Shown here in pieces: positions 1 to 5,061 of a stretch of 10,341 nucleotides of DNA. Below the pieces are notes generated by a model, which saw nothing but the letters and a program-made list of their open reading frames with translations, ran no database searches and had not been told where the DNA came from. The stretch lies in assembly GCA_937907595.1 (NCBI GenBank), contig CALCXL010000136.1:1-10341 (forward strand), written 5' to 3'. This DNA comes from an uncultured Pseudomonadota bacterium (lineage in GTDB: Bacteria > Myxococcota_A > UBA796 > UBA9615). Position numbers and translations under genes: made by a program. The stretch's first letter is position 1; every line of letters begins with the position of its first letter.

Positions 1-488
1 CCCCGCCCCCGCCCCCGGTCCCCCTCGCCGTTGCCGCCGACAACCGCTCGGTGCGCGGCGCCCTGGCGAACGCTCTGCGCGCCCGCGGCGTGACGACCCG
101 CGAGATCGACGCGCCCCTGGCCGGAGAAGCCCGAGCGGCCGGCGCCGCCTTCGCCCGGCAGCCCGGCGCGGCGGTGGCGGGGGGAGAGACCACGGTGCAG
201 GTCCGGGGCGATGGCGTGGGCGGGCGCAACCAGGAGTTCGCCCTGGGGGCCTTCGCAGGCGAGGGCCTGGTGCTCTCTCTCGCCACCGACGGGCGCGACG
301 GCCCCTCGGGCAGCGCCGGCGCGCTGGTGGACGACGCCCTGCGCGCGAGGGCCCGCGCTCTGGGCCTCGACCCGGCCGCCTTCCTGGCGCGCAACGACGC
401 CGACGCCTTCTTCCGCGCCGCAGGAGGCCGCCTGGAGACGGGGCCGACGGGCACGAACGTGGCCGACCTGGCGATCCGGCTGCCGTGA
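1..488 (+). CDS. Glycerate 2-kinase, MOFRL family (3' part only)
   Basis: This is the C-terminal part of a gene that starts before the window; the open frame runs from base 3 to a TGA at 486-488. The MOFRL family (GckA/TtuD type) phosphorylates D-glycerate to 2-phosphoglycerate with ATP in the cytoplasm, feeding serine-cycle, glyoxylate or tartrate carbon into glycolysis. What is visible is the characteristic tail: a DNR segment near bases 39-47, then GGETTV, a GGRNQEFAL motif, an ATDGRDGPSG segment (about 282-311) and a final TGPTGTNVADL motif (438-470). These are the conserved glycine-rich signatures of the MOFRL domain in the usual order and spacing, ending a few residues before the stop as expected. 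The N-terminal half cannot be judged. The next gene follows after 94 bases on the same strand with no obvious functional link. Confidence 0.9.
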   Translation, partial: PPPPPVPLAVAADNRSVRGALANALRARGVTTREIDAPLAGEARAAGAAFARQPGAAVAGGETTVQVRGDGVGGRNQEFALGAFAGEGLVLSLATDGRDGPSGSAGALVDDALRARARALGLDPAAFLARNDADAFFRAAGGRLETGPTGTNVADLAIRLP

Positions 489-582
489 GCATCGACGCCC
501 CCTGCGCCGCCGAGCGATGCCCCCCCCTGCGATCGCCCACGAAGGCGTTGCGATCCGCGCCCGCAAGCGCCATCACTGAACC

Positions 583-1638
583 ATGAGTCGACCCTGGACC
601 CGCCGCGCAGCCCTCGCCGGCCTCGGTGGCCTGGGCCTCGGCGCCCTGGCCTGGAGGCGCCGCGCCCTCGCCGCGGTGGAGGCGGCCCGAGCGCTCCCCG
701 GGGCGGACCCGTCGATCGTCCAGGGCATGACGATCTCCTGCCCCACCTGGGGTTGGGAGTGGGGCACCGACGCCATGGTCTCCACCCTGGCCGAGCTCAA
801 GACCCTGGGGGTCAACTGGGTCGCGATCCACCCCTACGCGAGCATCGCCGACGACGGCACCGTGACCACCCGCGCGCTGGAGGGCGACGTCCCGCCCACC
901 TGGCTCGAGCGCCCCATCCGGGAGGCGCACGGGCTGGGCATGAAGATCATGATCAAGCCGCACCTGGCCTACTGGGGCTCGCGGTTCTCCTGGCGGGGCG
1001 CCATCGAGTTCGCCGACCCCGCCGACCGTGATCGCTTCTGGGCCAGCTACCCGCGCTGGATCGAACGCATGGCCGGCATGACCGCCGACGCCGACGCCTT
1101 CGTGGTCGGCACCGAGCTGGACCGCCTGGTCGCTGACGACGCTCCCTGGCGCCAGCTGATCGGCGCTGTGCGACAGCGCACGGCCGCCCACCTCACCTTC
1201 GCGTCCAACTGGGACGCCTACGCCGCCCTCCCCTTCTGGGATGCGCTGGACGCGGTGGGGGTGCAGGCCTACTTCCCCGTGGCCCCCGCCGGAGCCAGGG
1301 TCGCCGACGTCGACGCGCTGGTCGCTGGTTGGACGGGGGCCCTGGAGGGGCTGCGGGCGATCCACCTCAGCACCGGCAAGCCCGTGGTCTTCACGGAGCT
1401 GGGCTACAACGACTCCTCGGAGGCGGCGGCGCAGCCCTGGGCCACCCACCAGGGAGGCCCCGACGCCGCGACGGTGCAGGCGCGCTGCCTGGAGGCCGCC
1501 CTCAACACGGTGGGCCGGGAGCCCTGGATCCGGGGCGCCTTCCTCTGGAAGTGGTTCCCGGGGGACCTGCAGACCGGTGACTTCCGCATGTCCGCGCCCC
1601 ACACCCGCGACGTCATCGCGGCCGCCTGGGGCCGGTAG
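583..1638 (+). CDS. Tat-exported GH113-like glycoside hydrolase (TIM barrel)
   Basis: A 351-residue protein that I assign to the GH113-like (beta-mannanase-related) TIM-barrel hydrolases. The N-terminus has a twin-arginine motif (TRRAAL, residues 6-11) followed by a glycine/alanine-rich hydrophobic stretch to about residue 23, so export by Tat is likely. The mature part opens with QGMTISCPTWGW (47-58). It carries beta-strand ends typical of the clan: WVAIHPY (79-85), KIMIKPH (121-127), VVGTEL with Glu178, and VVFTELGY with Glu272. Glu178 and Glu272 fit the acid/base and nucleophile of a retaining clan-A enzyme. GAFLWKWFPGD (318-328) is the expected last-strand tryptophan motif. The substrate cannot be read from the sequence; mannan-type or cell-surface glycans are possible. 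No good Shine-Dalgarno precedes the ATG at 583, but the Tat signal supports this start. It converges with the transporter gene 20 bases downstream. Confidence 0.8.
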   Translation: MSRPWTRRAALAGLGGLGLGALAWRRRALAAVEAARALPGADPSIVQGMTISCPTWGWEWGTDAMVSTLAELKTLGVNWVAIHPYASIADDGTVTTRALEGDVPPTWLERPIREAHGLGMKIMIKPHLAYWGSRFSWRGAIEFADPADRDRFWASYPRWIERMAGMTADADAFVVGTELDRLVADDAPWRQLIGAVRQRTAAHLTFASNWDAYAALPFWDALDAVGVQAYFPVAPAGARVADVDALVAGWTGALEGLRAIHLSTGKPVVFTELGYNDSSEAAAQPWATHQGGPDAATVQARCLEAALNTVGREPWIRGAFLWKWFPGDLQTGDFRMSAPHTRDVIAAAWGR

Positions 1639-1658
1639 GGGGCTCGCCCCGGGGGTCC

Positions 1659-2570
1659 TCAGGCCGGCAGGATCGCGTCGCCGGCGTGGCCCTCGGCCTC
1701 GTGCTCGGGCTCCACGTGCACGGTCGTGCTGGCCCCGGGCCAACGCTCGGCCACGGCGGCTTCGATCGCGTCGCAGACGTCGTGCGCCTCGCCCACCGAC
1801 ATCGCCCCGGGCACCACCAGGTGCAGCTGCGCGAAGATCTGCCGACCCGACACCCGGGTGCGCAAGCCGTGCGCCTCGAGGGCGTGGCCCAGGTGGCGGG
1901 CGATGATCCGCCGGAGCTCCTCCTGATCCTCCAGCGGGAGGGCCGCGTCCATCAGCCCACCGGCCGCTCCGCGCACGATGTCCACGCCCTCTTTGAGCAC
2001 ATGCAGGCCCACCAGGAGCGCCAGGAGCGGATCGAGCAGCCACCACCCCGTGAGCCCGGCCAGCCCCAGGCCGATCAGACCGCCCACCGACGTGACCACG
2101 TCCGCCCGCAGGTGCCGGCTGTCGGCGACCAGGGCGGGCGAGCGTTCCCGACGCCCCACCCGCAGCAGCCACGCCGACAGCGTCCCGTTGACCAGGGTGG
2201 CCCCAGCGGTCAAGGCCAGGCCCAGGGGCAGCGCCTCCAGGGCCTGGGGGGAGAGCAGACGGATCCCCGCGCTCACCATGATCGCGCCCCCCGCCAGCAG
2301 GATCAGGGCGCCCTCGAAGCCAGCGGAGAGGTACTCGGCCTTGCCGTGGCCGAAGGCGTGGCCCTCGTCCGCCGGCCGGGACGCCAGGGTGACGGCGATG
2401 AGCGCGGCCACGGCCCCGGCCACGTTGACCACGGTCTCGAGCCCGTCCGCCAACAGGGTCACAGAGCCCGTGATCCGCCAGGCCAACAGCTTGGCTCCCA
2501 GGACCAGCACCGCCGCCACCAGGGCGATCCAGGCCGCGCGCCCGACCGCGCGCGAGGAGGCCTCCGTCAC
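1659..2570 (-). CDS. Cation diffusion facilitator (CDF) family metal efflux transporter
   Basis: A 303-residue inner-membrane antiporter of the CDF family, which exports divalent metals (Zn2+, Fe2+, Mn2+, Co2+, Cd2+) in exchange for protons. About six hydrophobic segments span residues 12-200, followed by a cytoplasmic ferredoxin-like domain. Motifs align with E. coli FieF almost without gaps: Asp68, His71 and His75 (PADEGHAFGHGKAE) match the inter-domain site, and His153/Asp157 (HLRAD) match half of the transport site. The C-terminal ligands His234, His250, His263, His285 and Glu287 sit at FieF positions plus two. The other half of the transport site is Glu45/Asn49 (LADGLETVVNVAG) instead of FieF's two Asp, so metal preference is uncertain. 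The GTG start has a good Shine-Dalgarno (GAGGAAGG, 2578-2585 minus, 7-base spacer). It follows usp by 37 bases and is probably co-transcribed with it. Confidence 0.93.
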   Translation of the reverse strand: MTEASSRAVGRAAWIALVAAVLVLGAKLLAWRITGSVTLLADGLETVVNVAGAVAALIAVTLASRPADEGHAFGHGKAEYLSAGFEGALILLAGGAIMVSAGIRLLSPQALEALPLGLALTAGATLVNGTLSAWLLRVGRRERSPALVADSRHLRADVVTSVGGLIGLGLAGLTGWWLLDPLLALLVGLHVLKEGVDIVRGAAGGLMDAALPLEDQEELRRIIARHLGHALEAHGLRTRVSGRQIFAQLHLVVPGAMSVGEAHDVCDAIEAAVAERWPGASTTVHVEPEHEAEGHAGDAILPA

Positions 2571-2607
2571 GCCCCAACCTTCCTCGGGCGCGACGCGCCC
2601 GCTGCGA

Positions 2608-3066
2608 TCAATGCACGATCAGGACCGGCGCCTGCGCCCGCCGCGCCGTCTTCTCCGCCACCGAACCGATGATCGCACGGCGCAACCCCGTCCAACCATG
2701 GGATCCCATGACGATCAGATCGCACCCCGTCTCCTGGAGCACACGGACGATGGCGTCGGTGGCTTCGCCCTCCTCGAACTGGGTCGCAAACTCGACCCGA
2801 TCGACCCAGGGCTGGATCTCCTCCTGCAGCGCCAGCCGCGCAGACTCCTGGCGCTCGCGCAGGGTCTCCGTCCACTGAGCCGTCTGCAGGGCTGTGGCCT
2901 CAGGCAGCGGGTAGGCGAAGGTCGGAATGGGCGGCCCGACGTGCAGAACGACCACCGACGCCGACACCTCCAGGGCCATCTGCACCGCGTAGGTCAGCGC
3001 CTTGCGCGACTGGTCGGAGAAGTCGTGGGGAACGAGGATCCGACGGGGGGGAAAGCTGGCGTTCAT
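2608..3066 (-). CDS. Universal stress protein (UspA family, ATP-binding type)
   Basis: A 152-residue single-domain universal stress protein of usual family length. Such cytoplasmic dimers accumulate under starvation, hypoxia or oxidative stress; the ATP-binding class couples this to nucleotide binding. The first strand RILVPHDFSD places Asp15 at the usual ATP-contact position, VVVLHV (38-43) forms strand two, and the signature G-2x-G-9x-G-S is intact as Gly121, Gly124, Gly134 and Ser135 (GSHGWTGLRRAIIGS). The last strand APVLIVH ends the protein. The ATG start has a strong Shine-Dalgarno, AAAGGAG (3072-3078 minus), with a 5-base spacer. It heads a probable two-gene minus-strand operon with the CDF transporter. 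A sigma-54-like promoter lies just upstream (3093-3108 minus), which would tie it to the activator encoded across the divergent region. Confidence 0.94.
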   Translation of the reverse strand: MNASFPPRRILVPHDFSDQSRKALTYAVQMALEVSASVVVLHVGPPIPTFAYPLPEATALQTAQWTETLRERQESARLALQEEIQPWVDRVEFATQFEEGEATDAIVRVLQETGCDLIVMGSHGWTGLRRAIIGSVAEKTARRAQAPVLIVH

Positions 3067-3092
3067 GGCAGCTCCTTTCGATGGGAAGTGGG

Positions 3093-3108
3093 AGCAAGAG
3101 CCGTACCG
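3093..3108 (-). promoter_or_regulatory. Sigma-54-like -24/-12 promoter driving usp-CDF
   Basis: On the minus strand the sequence reads CGGTACGGCTCTTGCT, against the consensus TGGCACG-N4-TTGCW. It keeps the -24 GG, ACG, the whole TTGCT of the -12 element and the obligatory 12-base GG-to-GC distance; the mismatches are the first T and the C after GG. Predicted transcription start is near 3082, giving a 16-base leader that still includes the Shine-Dalgarno at 3072-3078. A match by eye only; no weight-matrix score was computed. Confidence 0.6.
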
Positions 3109-3159
3109 TTCGCCGCGAACGAGGCGCTGCAGTCCCCCGCGCCCCGCGCGGCTCCGGCC

Positions 3160-3177
3160 CCTGTGCCCCGGGCCACA
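3160..3177. promoter_or_regulatory. Dyad site 1, CCTGTGC-N5-GCCACA (putative activator/operator site)
   Basis: The core TGTG (3162-3165) and CACA (3174-3177) are inverted with eight bases between. The dyad shares CCTGTGC-N5-GCCACA with site 2, which lies exactly 33 bases (about three helical turns) downstream. Its centre is about 142 bases upstream of the predicted plus-strand start and 88 bases upstream of the minus-strand one. The binder could be the NtrC-type activator (distance fits an enhancer) or the Crp/Fnr protein (TGTG-N8-CACA is the Crp half-site spacing). Confidence 0.55.
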
Positions 3178-3192
3178 TATGACGACGATCAG

Positions 3193-3212
3193 CCTGTGCT
3201 ATCCGCCACAGG
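3193..3212. promoter_or_regulatory. Dyad site 2, CCTGTG-N8-CACAGG (putative activator/operator site)
   Basis: A perfect inverted repeat with six-base arms and an eight-base centre, sharing CCTGTGC-N5-GCCACA with site 1. Its centre (about 3202) is about 108 bases upstream of the predicted plus-strand start and 120 bases upstream of the minus-strand one, inside the normal range for sigma-54 enhancers on both sides. Confidence 0.6.
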
Positions 3213-3284
3213 TCATGGGCGCCCGTCGGAGCGATCCCCCCTGGAATGGCCGAAGTCGGCAGCCAGGGGCCGCGATCGCAGACT

Positions 3285-3300
3285 TGGCCCAACCCTTGCG
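3285..3300 (+). promoter_or_regulatory. Sigma-54-like -24/-12 promoter driving the CBS/Crp/kinase operon
   Basis: The sequence TGGCCCAACCCTTGCG has TGGC, TTGC and the exact 12-base spacing from the -24 GG to the -12 GC, so it fits TGGCACG-N4-TTGCW except in the ACG part and the last base. Predicted start is near 3311, leaving a leader of about 38 bases before the ATG at 3349. It is weaker than the minus-strand match, but the presence of a sigma-54 activator gene in the same operon raises its credibility. Confidence 0.55.
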
Positions 3301-3348
3301 AACGGTGCCGGTGGGCGGCGATCGCGCCACCCCCTCGGAGAGCCGACG

Positions 3349-3762
3349 ATGCTTGTACGCGACCTCATGACCGACGACCCGGTCCGCATCCCGGAAAACC
3401 GGACCCTCCGCGAGGCCGAGCAGCTGATGCGTGAGTACGACATGCGCCACGTTCCGGTCGTCAACGGCCGCGGCGATCTCGTCGGCATCCTCAGCGACCG
3501 GGACCTGCGCAGCTACATGCCCTGGGAGAGCCAGTCCGGCGTCCCGAACCTCGAGGCCATCGAGAAGCGCTCGCAGCCCGTCACCGCGGCCATGCAGCCC
3601 GATCCCATCTCCGTCACCCCCGAGGACGAAGTCCCCTCCGTCATCGACTTGATGGTCGAGTGGAAGATCGGCGCGGTCCCCGTGGTCGAAGCCGGCAGCG
3701 AGACCCTCGTGGGCATCATCAGCTACGTCGACGTGCTGCGCGCAGCGCGCTCGAGCCTCTAG
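3349..3762 (+). CDS. Two-CBS-domain protein
   Basis: A 137-residue soluble protein that is essentially one CBS pair (Bateman module) and nothing else. CBS 1 starts with VRDLMTDDPVRIPENRTL (residues 3-20) and ends with VPVVNGRGDLVGILSDRDL (35-53). CBS 2 starts at about residue 77 (VTAAMQPDPISVTPEDEV) and ends with AVPVVEAGSETLVGIISYVDVL (109-130). Such stand-alone pairs usually bind adenine nucleotides (AMP, ATP, NAD or SAM) and act as energy or redox reporters; the ligand and partner here are unknown. The ATG at 3349 is preferred because the first CBS motif begins at once and GGAG (3337-3340) lies eight bases upstream. It is the first gene of the plus-strand series, 24 bases before the next one, downstream of the sigma-54-like promoter and divergent from usp. 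CBS and Usp proteins often occur together in low-oxygen stress regulons. Confidence 0.9.
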   Translation: MLVRDLMTDDPVRIPENRTLREAEQLMREYDMRHVPVVNGRGDLVGILSDRDLRSYMPWESQSGVPNLEAIEKRSQPVTAAMQPDPISVTPEDEVPSVIDLMVEWKIGAVPVVEAGSETLVGIISYVDVLRAARSSL

Positions 3763-3786
3763 ACCGCCGCCTCCCGGAGCCCGACC

Positions 3787-4272
3787 ATGAAGATGCTTCT
3801 GCATGTCCTCTTCCCGAAGGACCTCGACTCCCAGGCGCACGCCGCCTTCGACGAGTTGACTGCCAAGGGCCTCGCCGACGCGACCTTCGAGCATGTCTGC
3901 TCCTACGACGCGCTGGAGCACACCCCGGACTTCCACCGCTCGGCGATCATCCCCTACACCCTGCTGGGCATGACCGTGCTGGCCGGCGCGGGCGCCATCG
4001 TGGGCGCCACGCTGGGCAACATGGGCGTCGGAGGAATCCCCACGGACACCGGCGCCCTGCTCGGCTTCCTGGGCTTCGGTGCCCTGGGCGGGCTCGCCTC
4101 CGCGCTCGGCGGCATCGGCGCGCCGGACCCCGGTCTGGGCCGCGCGGCCCGCAACCTCCGCCCCGGCCGCATGCTCATGACCCTCGCCATCACGGAGAGC
4201 CGCCTGGCGCCCCAGGCCGAGGTCATCCTGGAGCGCTTCGGCGCCCTCGAAATCCACCGCCAGCTCCGCTGA
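3787..4272 (+). CDS. Small glycine-rich two-helix membrane protein, function unknown
   Basis: A 161-residue protein that I cannot assign to a characterised family. The N-terminal part (1-50, MKMLLHVLFPKD onwards) looks like a beta-alpha-beta half-domain. It is followed by two hydrophobic glycine/alanine-rich segments (about 53-80 and 86-112) with GxxxG-like spacings, i.e. a glycine-zipper hairpin. A second soluble segment (126-158, RMLMTLAITESR...AEVILERFGALEI) reads as strand-helix-strand. The overall plan, a ferredoxin-like fold interrupted by a membrane-active hairpin, resembles small stress proteins of the DUF1269/YflT type, but this is an impression, not an identification. The ATG has a good Shine-Dalgarno (GGAG 3776-3779, 7-base spacer). 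It sits between the CBS and Crp/Fnr genes with gaps of 24 and 38 bases, so co-transcription and a shared stress role are likely. Confidence 0.8.
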   Translation: MKMLLHVLFPKDLDSQAHAAFDELTAKGLADATFEHVCSYDALEHTPDFHRSAIIPYTLLGMTVLAGAGAIVGATLGNMGVGGIPTDTGALLGFLGFGALGGLASALGGIGAPDPGLGRAARNLRPGRMLMTLAITESRLAPQAEVILERFGALEIHRQLR

Positions 4273-4310
4273 CCCCCACGAACTCCAGCCCTTCCCCGGA
4301 GACCGCTCAC

Positions 4311-5039
4311 ATGGCCATCGCCCTCACCGACTCCCGCGCGTCCCACGACCCCAGCGCCGACGACTCGCTGCTCCTGCGCTTCTCCTTCACCCGGGCCCTC
4401 CCAGAACGCGTCCGCATGGCCGTGGAGGACCGCGCGGTGGTGCGTCGTTTCGCGCGCAACACGCCGGTGTTCTGGCAGGGCGACCGGCTCAAGCACCTGC
4501 CGCTGATCATCGAGGGGCACTTCAAGCTCATGAAGAACACCGAGGGCGGCCGGGAGGTGGTGGTCGACATCGTGGGCCCCGGGGACACCCCCTGCTGGCT
4601 GGAGACCCTCGGCGACTCGTCGGCCAGCTTCTCGATGATCGCGCTCGAAGACAGCAAGGTCGCGCAGCTGCCCGTCACCCCCATCCGCCACTGCATCAGC
4701 TCGGACCCGAAGAGCGCGCTGGCGTGGTCGGAGGCCATCGGTCGTCAGTACCGCAGCCTGCTGAGCCAGGTCGCCGGAACCCGCGCGCCGTCGGTGCCTT
4801 CGCGCCTGGGCGGCTTGTTGCTGCACCTGCTCGAGCGCCACGGCGACAAGCGCACGGGGGTCATCCCCATGCGGCTCACCCGGCAGGACCTCGCCGACGC
4901 GGCGGGCACCACGGTGGAGACGGCGATCCGGCTGATGCGCAAGTGGGAGAAGGCCGGAACGGTCGAGACGTCCCGCGAGCAGATCCTGATCCGGGACCGA
5001 CACGCGCTGCAGGACGCCGCCGACGGGATGGACCACTGA
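4311..5039 (+). CDS. Crp/Fnr family transcriptional regulator
   Basis: A 242-residue DNA-binding regulator with the standard two-domain plan. Residues 22-130 form the cyclic-nucleotide-binding-like beta roll (VFWQGDRLKHLPLIIEGHFKLMK, then IVGPGD), a long dimer helix runs from about 133 to 155, and a winged helix-turn-helix occupies about 163-228. The recognition helix reads TVETAIRLMRKW (201-212), keeping the Glu and Arg (Glu203, Arg206) that contact DNA in Crp and Fnr. The Arg-Ser pair that holds the cAMP phosphate in Crp is not seen in the segment after GD, and the N-terminal cysteine cluster of Fnr is absent (only Cys95 and Cys128), so neither cAMP nor an Fnr-type 4Fe-4S cluster is the likely signal. 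The ATG at 4311 has GGAGA at 4298-4302. The kinase gene follows within 22 bases. Its target may be the TGTG-N8-CACA dyads in this window. Confidence 0.92.
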   Translation: MAIALTDSRASHDPSADDSLLLRFSFTRALPERVRMAVEDRAVVRRFARNTPVFWQGDRLKHLPLIIEGHFKLMKNTEGGREVVVDIVGPGDTPCWLETLGDSSASFSMIALEDSKVAQLPVTPIRHCISSDPKSALAWSEAIGRQYRSLLSQVAGTRAPSVPSRLGGLLLHLLERHGDKRTGVIPMRLTRQDLADAAGTTVETAIRLMRKWEKAGTVETSREQILIRDRHALQDAADGMDH

Positions 5040-5061
5040 GCGAAGGATCGGGGAATCGAAC

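Larger units (their letters stand above)
3067..3348. promoter_or_regulatory. Divergent regulatory region between usp-CDF and the CBS/kinase operon
   Basis: This 282-base non-coding stretch separates two divergent transcription units. It contains a sigma-54-like promoter in each direction and two identical-spacing dyads between them, each annotated separately. Part of it, around 3174-3216, is less GC-rich than its surroundings. I see no RNA gene in it, and no convincing sigma-70 -35/-10 pair in either direction. The overall arrangement, two promoters with binding sites placed centrally about 85-145 bases upstream of each predicted start, is what a shared enhancer region for a sigma-54 activator looks like. 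Confidence 0.65.

Noticed and set aside
489..582. A promoter for the glycosidase gene in the 94-base gap
   Set aside because: No convincing -35/-10 or -24/-12 element and no Shine-Dalgarno are visible.
1167..1182. TGTG-N8-CACG inside the glycosidase gene as another regulator site
   Set aside because: One mismatch in the core, none of the flanking CC or GCC shared by the three real copies, and inside coding sequence.
1638..1650. GGGG-CTCG-CCCC between two convergent genes as a terminator
   Set aside because: The stem is only four base pairs and has no T-tract on either strand; too weak in GC-rich DNA.
3199..4257. A 352-codon minus-strand frame opposite the CBS and small membrane protein genes
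   Set aside because: Shadow frame; it would also cover the plus-strand sigma-54-like promoter and has no recognisable motifs.
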